A DNA stretch of 64,000 nt from the NCBI RefSeq assembly GCF_003387075.1, contig NZ_QUMQ01000001.1:5146001-5210000 (forward strand). Reading direction: 5' to 3'. Position numbers and translations under genes: made by a program. Positions 8,673 through 16,410 of the stretch are shown in pieces (within the stretch, counting starts at the first letter, position 1; every line of letters begins with the position of its first letter). Origin of the DNA: Asanoa ferruginea. Lineage in GTDB: Bacteria; Actinomycetota; Actinomycetes; Mycobacteriales; Micromonosporaceae. The notes below the pieces were generated by a model that was not told the DNA's origin, made no database searches, and was given only the letters and a program-made list of their open reading frames with translations.

Positions 8673-9235
8673 CCGACATCGACGGCCGGCTGCGGTCGGT
8701 CGCCGATCTGGCGGAATATGCCGCGACCGACCGGCAACTCGCCGGGCTGGACGGGCCGCGGTCGACCGGCACGGTCATCGCCGGGCTGCAACTGACCGCT
8801 GACATGCTCCGCTATGCGGCCGAGGTGTTGAGCCAGCCGCCGGTCGCGAGTCGCCGGCTCCTGCACGTGTCCCTGGCGATGGGCGGCACCAACGTGGTCT
8901 CGTGGGTGGCGGCGCTGCTGATCGTGCCCGATCCGGGCGACCCGCTGGTGCTGGCGGCCGTCCTCGTCGGCAGTTCGGTGCTGGCGAAGCTGGCCGGAGA
9001 CCTGTTCGACGAGATCCTCGACCGGCGCCTCGACCGCACCCGTCGGACACCTCGCGGCACCCGGCTCGAGATCGCCGAACTTCGGACGATGATCCTGGCG
9101 ATCGGCCGCGCCCTGGAAACCGACCGCGACGACCGTCACCTCGAGGTCGGCAGCCGGATCGACTCCGCGATGGTGTGGCTCGACCACGCCGAAAGGGCGC
9201 AGGCCCGCTTGGAAGCTGAGCTGCCGAGAAGCTGA
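8669..9235 (+). CDS. Hypothetical membrane protein (second of a pair)
   Basis: 188 residues, GTG start overlapping the previous stop. A soluble N-terminal region precedes a pair of hydrophobic helices (about residues 72-112, VSWVAALLIVPDPG and VLAAVLVGSSVLAKLAG), followed by an Arg-rich junction DRRLDRTRRTPRGTR and a helical C-terminal domain. The family is not recognised. The final codons lie inside the first two copies of a 16-bp tandem repeat (9213-9305), so repeat expansion may have extended the C-terminus. Confidence 0.55.
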   Translation: MTDIDGRLRSVADLAEYAATDRQLAGLDGPRSTGTVIAGLQLTADMLRYAAEVLSQPPVASRRLLHVSLAMGGTNVVSWVAALLIVPDPGDPLVLAAVLVGSSVLAKLAGDLFDEILDRRLDRTRRTPRGTRLEIAELRTMILAIGRALETDRDDRHLEVGSRIDSAMVWLDHAERAQARLEAELPRS

Positions 9236-9305
9236 GCCGCCGAGAAGCTGAGCCGGCCAAAAGCTGAGCCGGCTAAAGCTGAGCTGGCTAAAAGCTGAGC
9301 CGGCT
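9213..9305. repeat. Six-copy 16-bp tandem repeat (AAGCTGAGC core)
   Basis: The core AAGCTGAGC recurs at 9213, 9229, 9245, 9261, 9276 and 9292, i.e. with spacing 16, 16, 16, 15, 16. The full unit reads roughly AAGCTGAGCCGGCTAA with small variations. The array starts in the last codons of the + strand membrane protein gene, fills the convergent intergenic gap, and reaches the stop codon of the - strand gene. Confidence 0.9.
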
Positions 9306-9486
9306 AGAAGAAGCGGCGCCGGCGGCGGCCCATGCCGAGCAGGTCGGCGAACTGCCGCATGCCCCTGGTGAGGCCGCTAGGGCCGCGCCGGGCCTCGACG
9401 ACCTGGGTGACCTTGCGGATCCCGGCGGCGGCCAACGGCAGCGCGACCGCGACGACCGCCCACCGCCGAACTGCGGTTCCGAGCAT
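9304..9486 (-). CDS. Small membrane-associated hypothetical protein
   Basis: 60 residues. The start at 9486 is preceded by GGGAGG on the minus strand. One hydrophobic segment (WAVVAVALPLAAAGI) is followed by a basic, amphipathic C-terminus ending in a run of arginines (GMGRRRRRFF). No family recognised; a single-span inner membrane peptide with a cytosolic basic tail is the most that can be said. Its stop codon lies within the last unit of the tandem repeat. Confidence 0.5.
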   Translation of the reverse strand: MLGTAVRRWAVVAVALPLAAAGIRKVTQVVEARRGPSGLTRGMRQFADLLGMGRRRRRFF

Positions 9487-9535
9487 TTCCGACCTCCCTA
9501 GGTCTGTCGGTGTCGGATACCCCGTTCGGCGCCGT

Positions 9536-9925
9536 TTATGCCAGGGACTGCACGATCTGGATCGGGTTTCCGTCGGGGTCACCGGTCCAGGCGATCAGCA
9601 GCCGGTCGAGCCACCGGTGCGGAGCGGCGATCGCCGGGGCCCCAGCGGCCACGAGGTCCTCGTAGGCCTTGGCGGTGTCGTCGGTCCAGAGGATCACCGC
9701 CGCCCGCTGGCCTTCGGCGATGGGGTCCAGACCGTGGTCGTCGCGGGTCGAGGCGACCGAGGCGATCCCGATCTTGTAGCCGTCGAGAACGAGATCGACA
9801 TGGATCGGCTCCGCGTCGACCGGCACCCGGAACGTTTCGGTGAAGCCGAGGCCTTTGTAGAACGCGACCGCCCTCGGGAGATTGTCGCTGAAGAGAATGA
9901 TCTGTGGCGTATAGAAGATCGACAC
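9536..9925 (-). CDS. VOC/glyoxalase-family protein
   Basis: 129 residues, GTG start. It has the vicinal-oxygen-chelate pattern: an N-terminal strand TPQIILFSDNLPRAVAFYKGLGF typical of glyoxalase/bleomycin-resistance modules, a middle VILWTDDTAKAYEDLVAAGA, and the C-terminal AWTGDPDGNPIQIVQSL. Members bind a metal and act as lyases, dioxygenases or drug-binding proteins. The substrate is not predictable. Only two bbab-type halves, hence likely a homodimer. Confidence 0.8.
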   Translation of the reverse strand: MSIFYTPQIILFSDNLPRAVAFYKGLGFTETFRVPVDAEPIHVDLVLDGYKIGIASVASTRDDHGLDPIAEGQRAAVILWTDDTAKAYEDLVAAGAPAIAAPHRWLDRLLIAWTGDPDGNPIQIVQSLA

Positions 9926-9950
9926 AGGTCAACTCTACCGGTGCCGGCGC

Positions 9951-10481
9951 TCACAGGTCGGGCGGTGCCACCCAACGGTGTGCCCGGCGCACCCGCGGAC
10001 CGCGCAGCAGCACGACGAGCGCCACCGTGATGAGCAGCGCGTCGGCGGCCAGCAGGGCGACGTTGGGGCCGTCCGACGCGGCATGCTGATGGCCCGTGGC
10101 GGGCAGCGGCGCGTCGTCGTTGATGCCGAAGCCGAGCTCGCCCGAGACCGGTCCGTCGTCGAGCACGGCGTGATAGTCGACGCGATAACCACCGCTGCCG
10201 GAGATGTCGACCGGCAACACCACGGTGTCGTCGGTGACGGCGAAAGATCCGGCGCTGACGAGGCGGCCGTCGGCCGTGGTGACCGCGACGTGGCTCCGGC
10301 CGGCGTCGACCCGGCCGTCGAAGACCAGCCTGATCTCGTGCGGCGCCGACGTCAGTCGGTCACCGGCGGCGGGCGACGCGGCGACCAGGCGGGCCGGAGC
10401 GTTCCGGCCCGCCATGAGCACCAGCGCCAACGCGCCCACCACCAGAACGGCTCCGAGGAGCAGGGCGCGGGGCGGCTTCAT
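9951..10481 (-). CDS. CopC-like secreted/membrane-anchored protein
   Basis: 176 residues from the ATG at 10481, one base after the upstream gene's stop, so cotranscribed. A signal/anchor helix (about residues 5-25) leads to a CopC-type beta-sandwich: ARLVAASPAAGDRL, IRLVFDGRVDAG, VLPVDISGSGGYRVDYHAVLDDG, GELGFGI. A His-containing linker (TGHQHAAS) and a second helix near the C-terminus (VALLAADALLITVALVVLLRG) follow, giving an extracytoplasmic domain between two spans, as in the CopC part of YcnJ/CopCD proteins. The classic N-terminal Cu(II)-ligand His directly after cleavage is not seen, so copper binding is inference. It pairs with the His-rich membrane protein upstream. Confidence 0.7.
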   Translation of the reverse strand: MKPPRALLLGAVLVVGALALVLMAGRNAPARLVAASPAAGDRLTSAPHEIRLVFDGRVDAGRSHVAVTTADGRLVSAGSFAVTDDTVVLPVDISGSGGYRVDYHAVLDDGPVSGELGFGINDDAPLPATGHQHAASDGPNVALLAADALLITVALVVLLRGPRVRRAHRWVAPPDL

Positions 10482-10482
10482 C

Positions 10483-11067
10483 TCAGGACGCCGTCGCGGC
10501 CTGGACGCGGCGTCGTGCGGAGACATCGGACGGTCGGCAGCTGCACGCCATCGCCCGCGCCTCCGCCTCGGTCGGACGCAGGTGCAGGTAGAGGGCGACC
10601 ACCATCGGAATGAAGACGACGGTGTTGTAGAACAGGTGCAACTCGACCCGGGGCACGATGAGCTGCACCAGGCTGGTCGGCACGGCGGCGCCGCCGAGGT
10701 AGTGACCGGTCTGCGCCTGTAGCAACAGCAGCAGGTGCTCGATGTGGTGCCAGAACTGGAGCCCGAACGCCACCATCCACCAGGTTCGGGCCCGACCGGT
10801 GAAGCCGTCGCGGAGCAGCCAGAGGCCGGCCAACATGACGATGGCGAAGCCGTAGTGCAGCCATTCCGATGTGATCAGCCAGGGGAACCACACGCCGAGC
10901 ACGCCGCGGGCCTTGGGCCGCGGCCAGCCCAGTCCCCAGATCTGGATGGCCTGGACGATGTGTTCGGCCCAGTGCGCGATGACGATGAACATGAACACGT
11001 TGAGGGCGGCGCGGTGGTGCCGGCCGTTGAGGGCGCTGAAAGTCAGAAAACCGGAACGGGACGTCAT
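10483..11067 (-). CDS. Histidine-rich multi-span membrane protein
   Basis: 194 residues with about four or five membrane helices. Histidines are placed within or at the edges of the helices: VIAHWAEHIVQ, SEWLHYG, QFWHHIEHLL, VELHLFYN. Such spacing suggests a membrane metal (iron or copper) site or a heme site, but no known family could be named with certainty. GGGAGG precedes the ATG at 11067. It is the first gene of a two-gene unit with the CopC-like protein, which strengthens a metal-related guess. The C-terminus contains a CSC motif. Confidence 0.55.
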   Translation of the reverse strand: MTSRSGFLTFSALNGRHHRAALNVFMFIVIAHWAEHIVQAIQIWGLGWPRPKARGVLGVWFPWLITSEWLHYGFAIVMLAGLWLLRDGFTGRARTWWMVAFGLQFWHHIEHLLLLLQAQTGHYLGGAAVPTSLVQLIVPRVELHLFYNTVVFIPMVVALYLHLRPTEAEARAMACSCRPSDVSARRRVQAATAS

Positions 11068-11110
11068 GGCTCTGCCTCCCTGTCGGCGAACACGAGCACG
11101 TTATCCAGCG

Positions 11111-12673
11111 TCATCGCCTAGTCGCTCGGCGTATGTTGCCGTCGTTCCCGCTGCCGGCCACCCGCCACCGGTTGAGGGCGGCCAGGAAGTCGCCATGTGA
11201 GAGCACGGTCGGCGGCAGCACGACGCGGCTGCTGGTGACGTTGGCGACGCGCGGGTTGTAGAGCGTGACGTGCGGCAGTTCGTCCAGGACGATGCGCTGC
11301 ACCGCGTCGTACATCGTCTTGCGCTCGTCCTGCCCGAGCCGGATCGACAGTCCTTTGTCGAGCAGGTCGTCGACGGCCGGATTGCGGTAGGCGCAGCGGT
11401 TCCAGCCAACCGGCGTGAGCATCGCCGAGTGGTAGAACGTGTTGAGGAACGCCGGGTCCGGGTCCGGGTTGAGCGCGAGCACGGCCGCGGAATACTGGCG
11501 GGGATAGATGTGGTCACGCAGCAGCGGGCCCATGCCGAGCGCCCGCACGGTGGCGTGGATGCCCACCCGGCGCAGGTCGGCGGCGATGAACTCGGCCGAC
11601 CGCTCCTTCGCCCGGTCGCCGGCGACGGTGAGGATGGTGAGCTCCAGCGCCGTGCCGCGGCTGTCGCGGCGCACGTCGCCGGTGTCGACAAAGCGCCAGC
11701 CGGCCGCGTCCAGCAGCGCGTTGGCCTCGCTGACGGCGTATTCGCGGGCGAGCAGGTTGTCGTTGCGCCAGACCGTGCCGGGCGGCACCAGGGTGTCGGC
11801 CACGGTCCCGGCGCCACCGAGCACCCGGTGGATCAGCCCTTCCCGGTCGATCGCGTGCGCCACGGCCTGGCGCACCCGCAGCTCCCGCAGCAGCGGGTCG
11901 TCCAGGTTGAACGCCAGATAGCTGACCACGGGTGCGTCGTTCCAGTGCACGTCGACCCCGCGCACGTCGGCCAGCGCCCGGGCCAGGTCGGCCGGCACGT
12001 TGGGCACGTAGTCGATCTCGCCGGCGACCAGGGCCTTCACCGCCGCCTCGATGTCGCCGAAGGTCATGAAGTCCACCCGGTCCAGCGGTGGCCTGCCGTC
12101 GAAGTAGTCGGCGTAGCCGGCGATCGAGACCACCTCGCCCGGGCGCCACTCGACGAACCGGAACGCGCCCGAGCCGATCGGCGAGTTGTTGAGCGGGTGG
12201 TCGGGCAAGGGCGCGTCGCCGTAGCGGTGTTTGGGCAGCAGGGGCAGGCAGGCCAGCGACGCCAGGCAGGAGGCCGACGCCTTGGGTAGCCAGATCCGCA
12301 GGCGGTAGCGGCCCGTCGCGGCGAAGCCCATCTCGGCGCCGCCGACGATGAGCTGCGAGCGCCGCGGGCTCTCGTTGGCCGGGTCGAGAGCCGCCTGGAA
12401 GGTGAAGGCGGCGTCCTCGGCGGTGAGCTCGTGACCGTCGTGGAAACGCACCCCGGGCCGCAGCAGGAAGTCGACCGTCTCGCCGTCGGGGCTGATGGTC
12501 CAGTCCTCGACGAGCCCGCCGGCCTGGTATCGGTAGTCGTCGTCCAGCGACAGGAGATGGTCGTAGAGCTGGGTGACCACTGGCGCGCTGAACAGGTCGG
12601 TGAACATGATCGGATTCAGCGTGACCACGTCGGCCGCCCGACCTATCCGGGCGATTGCCGGCTCCGCGCCCAT
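11111..12673 (-). CDS. Cytosolic family-5 solute-binding-protein fold (SBP paralog 1)
   Basis: 520 residues from the ATG at 12673, which has AAAGGAG eight bases upstream. It shows the oligopeptide-binding (DppA/OppA, SBP_bac_5) pattern throughout: TLNPIMFTD..., GLVEDWTISPDG, VRFHDGHELTAEDAAFTF, GSGAFRFVEW, IDYVPNVP, RVRQAVAHAIDREGL, DLRRVGIHATV. There is no signal peptide or lipobox: the protein starts MGAEPAIARIGRAADV and enters the fold at once. No permease or ATPase genes are nearby. Two paralogs follow on the opposite strand at 13580 and 16407, the latter closest (both have GEL/GPLLR(E/D)H-YP and FYHS segments). Function unknown; an intracellular ligand- or product-binding role is inferred from cluster position. 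Confidence 0.8.
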   Translation of the reverse strand: MGAEPAIARIGRAADVVTLNPIMFTDLFSAPVVTQLYDHLLSLDDDYRYQAGGLVEDWTISPDGETVDFLLRPGVRFHDGHELTAEDAAFTFQAALDPANESPRRSQLIVGGAEMGFAATGRYRLRIWLPKASASCLASLACLPLLPKHRYGDAPLPDHPLNNSPIGSGAFRFVEWRPGEVVSIAGYADYFDGRPPLDRVDFMTFGDIEAAVKALVAGEIDYVPNVPADLARALADVRGVDVHWNDAPVVSYLAFNLDDPLLRELRVRQAVAHAIDREGLIHRVLGGAGTVADTLVPPGTVWRNDNLLAREYAVSEANALLDAAGWRFVDTGDVRRDSRGTALELTILTVAGDRAKERSAEFIAADLRRVGIHATVRALGMGPLLRDHIYPRQYSAAVLALNPDPDPAFLNTFYHSAMLTPVGWNRCAYRNPAVDDLLDKGLSIRLGQDERKTMYDAVQRIVLDELPHVTLYNPRVANVTSSRVVLPPTVLSHGDFLAALNRWRVAGSGNDGNIRRATRR

Positions 12674-12755
12674 GACCGAACTCCTTTCCGCACTGCCTAA
12701 TACGTACGCTGACAATGCAGCCTAGGGCGAATCCCGCTAACCTCCCCGGTTCGCA

Positions 12756-12783
12756 CTTGAGCTGCGCAAAATATGCAGTCAAG
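12756..12783. promoter_or_regulatory. Imperfect inverted repeat in divergent promoter region
   Basis: CTTGA-G-CTGC ... GCAG-TCAAG arms flank the AT-rich centre GCAAAATAT between the divergent SBP1 and AHSA1-PDZ genes. It also carries the GCGCAA hexamer found in two other cluster palindromes. Operator function is inference from position. Confidence 0.35.
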
Positions 12784-12810
12784 CACGGGATCACGTAGCC
12801 GAATTAATGT

Positions 12811-12825
12811 GCGCAAGAATTGCGC
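12811..12825. promoter_or_regulatory. GCGCAA-GAA-TTGCGC palindrome upstream of AHSA1-PDZ gene
   Basis: A perfect 6-bp inverted repeat with a 3-base spacer, 39 bases upstream of the ATG at 12864, in the divergent promoter region. The TTGCGC/GCGCAA half-site also forms the palindrome at 24977-24986 between the other divergent operons of the cluster, so both may bind one regulator. Confidence 0.4.
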
Positions 12826-12863
12826 TAGCCGCCCTTGGCGGCCGCTCGTTAGCGTGCCTAAAC

Positions 12864-13574
12864 ATGAGCGACGACCTTCGTTTCTCCCACACGATCGTCA
12901 TTGACGCACCCCGGCAACGCGTCTGGGACGCGTTGACGTCACCGGCCGAACGCAACAAATATGTCTGCACCGAGAACCAGACCGACCTGCGGCCCGGTGG
13001 CGCCTTCATCGAGCTGTTCCAGTACGGGCCGGCCCGGGCGGGCATCTTCCTGGTGGTCTCGGCACCGAACCGGCTCGTGCAGGAGAACTTCGTCTTCGAC
13101 CGCGGCGTCAGCCACCGCTACTACAACGCCTTCACCCTGGCGAACTCGTTCGGTGGCACCGAGCTGACCATCGACGTCGAGGGGTTCGACCACAACGACT
13201 CCGAAGACTGGCTCCGGGAGAGCATGAAGGTCGGCTGGAAGACCGAGCTCCAGGTGCTCAAGGCCTATGTCGAGACAGGTGCCGACATCCGGCCCCAGGT
13301 CTGGAAGGGCGTCCTGATGGGACTGCGCTTCGTCACCGCGCAGGCCTCGCCCGGCGTGCGGGTCATCGACGTCATCGCCGGCACCCCGGCGGCCGCCGCA
13401 GGCCTACGGGTCGGCGACGTGATCAACGGCGTCGACGGCACGAAGGTCGGCGACTTCGCGGAGTTCCGCGAGCTGGTCGGCCGCTTCCGGCCCGGAGACT
13501 CGGCGAGCTTCCAGGTCTGGCGCGACGGCGAGAGCGCCGATCACGCCATCACCTTCGGCAACGCGATCGCCTGA
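12864..13574 (+). CDS. AHSA1/SRPBCC domain fused to a PDZ domain
   Basis: 236 residues. Residues 1 to about 140 are an AHSA1-type SRPBCC/START domain: FSHTIVIDAPRQRVWDALTSP opening, RPGGAFIELF, a beta-rich middle, and the closing amphipathic helix MKVGWKTELQVLKAYVETG. Residues about 155-236 are a PDZ domain: GLRFVTAQASPGVRVIDVIAGTPA-type carboxylate-binding loop, AAGLRVGDVINGVDG, DSASFQVWRDGE. No signal peptide. The SRPBCC fold gives a hydrophobic ligand cavity; calicheamicin self-resistance proteins CalC, CalU16 and CalU19 have this fold, so in an enediyne cluster this is a candidate self-sacrifice or sequestration protein. The PDZ part is unusual and could bind C-termini of partners. It is five bases upstream of SBP2 and likely cotranscribed. 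Confidence 0.8.
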   Translation: MSDDLRFSHTIVIDAPRQRVWDALTSPAERNKYVCTENQTDLRPGGAFIELFQYGPARAGIFLVVSAPNRLVQENFVFDRGVSHRYYNAFTLANSFGGTELTIDVEGFDHNDSEDWLRESMKVGWKTELQVLKAYVETGADIRPQVWKGVLMGLRFVTAQASPGVRVIDVIAGTPAAAAGLRVGDVINGVDGTKVGDFAEFRELVGRFRPGDSASFQVWRDGESADHAITFGNAIA

Positions 13575-13579
13575 CCGCC

Positions 13580-15178
13580 ATGGCTCCGCCCAACCGGGTC
13601 GTGGTCGGGCTGGCCGAGGAGCCCGACGTCCTGGTCCAGGACTTCACCGGCCGGCACTCGACCTGGGCCGTGCTCGCCCCGCTCACGCTCAAGCTGGTCC
13701 GCTACGACGACCACTGGCGCCCGTGGCCCGAGATGGCCGAGCGGTTGCCGGCGCCGGCCGACGGCTCCTGGGTCCGGCACCCCGACGGCCGCACGACGAT
13801 GCGCTATCGGCTGCGCACGGGGCTGCGCTGGCACGACGGGCGGCCGGTGACGGCCGACGACGTCGTGGCGAGCTACCGGCTGCTGCGCTCGCTCGAGTGC
13901 GACTACCCGCACCGGGAGATCGTGGAAGCGATCGATGACATGACCGCGGCCGGGCTGTCGCTGACCGTCCGGTGGGGCGCGACCAACCCCTACGCGGTCT
14001 TCGAGGAGTGGGGCTCGGTGCTGCCGGCCCGGCTGCTCGACCCGCTGCGACTCGCCGACCCCGCCGCCTGGCCGGAGCTGCCCCAACTGCGGCTGCCGAT
14101 CTCGCACGGCCCGTTCCGCGCGGCCGAGTGGGTGCCGGGCGAACGGATCCGCTTGGTCCGCTGCCAGCCGCACCCGCGCGGTGCCGCGGCCGTGGACGAG
14201 ATCGTGTTCCGCTTCCTACCCGGCTCGGGCGAGCTGCGCGACGCCGTCGCGGCCGGGGAGGTCGACGTCACCGACCTGTCCGGGTTCACCGCCGCCGACG
14301 CCCGCGCCCTGCGGGCCGGCGGGTCGGGGGTAAGGGTGGCGGTGGTGCCCTCGTCGATGTGGGAACACATCGACTTCAACCTGGACGACCGCCACCTGCG
14401 CGACGTCCGGGTGCGGCACGCGGTGGCCCACGCGGTCGACCGCCAGGCGATCTCGGACACGCTGCACGACGGTCTCGCCGAGGTGGCACATTCGTGGCTG
14501 CCGGCGCGCCATCCGGCGCACAACGACACCGTCCGGCGTTACCCGCACGACCCTCGCGCCGCCCGGTCCCTGCTGTCCGCCGCCGGCTACACGCCCGGGC
14601 CCGACGGCATCCTGCGCGACGCGTCCGGCGACCGGTTGTGCTTCCGGCTGCTCACCACGACGCCGTCGGTGGCCGGTGGCCGGTGGAGCGCCTCGTCCAC
14701 CCGGACCCGGGCCGGCGAGCTGCTGGCGGACCAGCTGCGGGCGGTCGGCGTCGAGCTGCGGGTCGACGCGGTGCCGGCCGGCGACGCGTTCCGCCGGTTC
14801 CGCTCCCGAGACTTTCCGCATCTCGCGATGTTTGCCTGGTCGATCGCGCTGGAGGCCAACGGGCACCTGATGTGGCATTCCGGCCAGGTCCCACGCCGGG
14901 CCGGCGACTACGGGCTCAACCTGGCCGGCTGGCGGTCGCCGACCAACGACCGGTTGCTCGACCGCATCATCGCCGAGGGCGACCCGACGGCCCGGACGGC
15001 GCTGATCGCCGAGCAGCAGGCGGAGTGGGCCGAGCAGCTGCCGTCGCTGCCGCTGTTCTTCCTGCCGCAGATCGACGCCGTCCGGCGCGGCCTCACGGGG
15101 GTCCGGCACGTCGGTGCGTTCGGCACGTACGTGACCTGGAACAGCTGGCAATGGGCATGGGAGGAGACCGCAAGATGA
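13580..15178 (+). CDS. Cytosolic family-5 solute-binding-protein fold (SBP paralog 2)
   Basis: 532 residues. SBP_bac_5 features: RYRLRTGLRWHDGRPVTADDVVASY, ISHGPFRAAEW, ELRDAVAAGEVDVTDL, HIDFNLDDRHLRDVRVRHAVAHAVDR, DPRAARSLLSAAGYTPGPDG, QLRAVGVELRVDAVP, PSLPLFFLPQIDAVR. The N-terminus MAPPNRVVVGLAEEPDVL has neither a signal peptide nor a lipobox, so the product is predicted cytosolic. The stop codon overlaps the ATG of the downstream P450 (ATGA at 15175-15178), indicating translational coupling and possibly a physical partnership. No ABC permease is nearby. More diverged from paralogs 1 and 3 than they are from each other. Confidence 0.8.
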   Translation: MAPPNRVVVGLAEEPDVLVQDFTGRHSTWAVLAPLTLKLVRYDDHWRPWPEMAERLPAPADGSWVRHPDGRTTMRYRLRTGLRWHDGRPVTADDVVASYRLLRSLECDYPHREIVEAIDDMTAAGLSLTVRWGATNPYAVFEEWGSVLPARLLDPLRLADPAAWPELPQLRLPISHGPFRAAEWVPGERIRLVRCQPHPRGAAAVDEIVFRFLPGSGELRDAVAAGEVDVTDLSGFTAADARALRAGGSGVRVAVVPSSMWEHIDFNLDDRHLRDVRVRHAVAHAVDRQAISDTLHDGLAEVAHSWLPARHPAHNDTVRRYPHDPRAARSLLSAAGYTPGPDGILRDASGDRLCFRLLTTTPSVAGGRWSASSTRTRAGELLADQLRAVGVELRVDAVPAGDAFRRFRSRDFPHLAMFAWSIALEANGHLMWHSGQVPRRAGDYGLNLAGWRSPTNDRLLDRIIAEGDPTARTALIAEQQAEWAEQLPSLPLFFLPQIDAVRRGLTGVRHVGAFGTYVTWNSWQWAWEETAR

Positions 15179-16410
15179 CTATCCACGAGGGCGCGGAGCT
15201 CGACATCACCTCCGCCGAGTATGCGGCCGACCCGTACTGGCACTACCGGAAGCTCCGCGAGCAGGCGGCGGCGCATTGGATCGGGCCGGCCGGGTCCGAC
15301 CGCTGGGTGCTGGTGACCCGCTGCGAGCTCGGGCGGCAGGTGCTCGCCGACGGCCGGTTCTCCAAGCACCTGCCCGGTAAGTACACGGCCACCTCGACCG
15401 CCGGTGGTGAAGGGCGCTCGATGCTCGGCAGCGACCCGCCGGCACACACCCGGCTGCGCGCCACCGTCTCCTCGACCTTCTCCGGGCGGGCCATCGCCGC
15501 CCGCCGTCCGCGCATCGCCCGGATCAGCGAGGAGCTGGTCGACGCCATGGTGGCGCGGCTGGACCCGCCCGGCGCCGGCGTCGCCGAACTGCGCCACGAG
15601 TACGCGCTCCCGTTCGCCTTCACCGTGCTCAGCGAGATCATCGGCATCCCGGACGACCGGCGCGACGACTTCCACGCCTGGACGGTCCGCATGTTGAGCC
15701 CGGCGCCGACCGAGGCCGAGCGGACGGCTCAGGCGACGGCGGTCGACAACATCCGCGCGTACGTCCGGGAGCGGGTGGCCGTCGAGGCCCGGGAACGCGG
15801 GACGGTCGACGACACGGCACCGCTGCTGCGCGCCCTGGCCATCGACGCGTCCGAGAACGCGCTCACCGACGGCGAGATCGTCACGATGATCACGCTGATC
15901 CTCGCCGCCGGCTACGAGGGCGCGGCCAACATGATCCTCAACGGGATGGCCGCGTTCCTGGTGCACGAAGACCAGTGGAAGCTGCTGACCAGCACACCGT
16001 CGATGGCCGACGCCGCGGTGCGGGAAGCGCTCCGCTACGACTGTCCGGTGCAGCGGGCCACCCTCCGGGTCGCCACCGAAGACGTCCGCTTCGGCGACGT
16101 GACGTTCGAGGCCGGCACGCTCGTCGGCGTCTCGCTGGCCGCCGCCAACCACGACCCCGAGGCGTTCGCCGACGCAGAGGCGTTCGACATCGGCCGCCCA
16201 CCGGCGCCGAACATGGCGTTCAGCCACGGCATCCACCGGTGCCTCGGCGCGTCGTTGGCGACCACCGAAGGCGCCGTCGCGTTCCGGCACCTGGCCACCC
16301 GGCTGCCCGACCTGCGGCTGCATCCGGCCGCGGGCCCGATCCGCTGGTGCCGCACCGGGTTCCTGCGCGGCCCCGAGGAGATCCGCGTGGTGCGCGGTGA
16401 CGCGGGATGA
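15175..16410 (+). CDS. Cytochrome P450 with altered I-helix threonine
   Basis: 411 residues, bacterial soluble class. The heme-ligand loop FSHGIHRCLG places Cys at about residue 356, the K-helix has EALR, and the perf region follows. The I-helix reads AAGYEGAAN: the acidic residue (Glu about 248) is retained, but the usual following Thr of the acid-alcohol pair is Gly. Loss of that Thr is known in some P450s that use substrate hydroxyls for proton delivery or catalyse non-hydroxylation chemistry; which applies here is unknown. It overlaps SBP2 upstream and SBP3 downstream by four bases each, so the three are translationally coupled. No ferredoxin gene is in the cluster as seen. Confidence 0.9.
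   Translation: MTIHEGAELDITSAEYAADPYWHYRKLREQAAAHWIGPAGSDRWVLVTRCELGRQVLADGRFSKHLPGKYTATSTAGGEGRSMLGSDPPAHTRLRATVSSTFSGRAIAARRPRIARISEELVDAMVARLDPPGAGVAELRHEYALPFAFTVLSEIIGIPDDRRDDFHAWTVRMLSPAPTEAERTAQATAVDNIRAYVRERVAVEARERGTVDDTAPLLRALAIDASENALTDGEIVTMITLILAAGYEGAANMILNGMAAFLVHEDQWKLLTSTPSMADAAVREALRYDCPVQRATLRVATEDVRFGDVTFEAGTLVGVSLAAANHDPEAFADAEAFDIGRPPAPNMAFSHGIHRCLGASLATTEGAVAFRHLATRLPDLRLHPAAGPIRWCRTGFLRGPEEIRVVRGDAG

Noticed and set aside
9213-9305. The tandem repeat as a CRISPR array
   Set aside because: Units of 16 bases are contiguous, with no spacers, and no cas genes are present.
13972-16410. A plus-strand open frame that begins in SBP paralog 2 and runs into the P450
   Set aside because: Only its last part is the P450 read in the right frame; the rest is an out-of-frame reading of SBP2 and has no domain.
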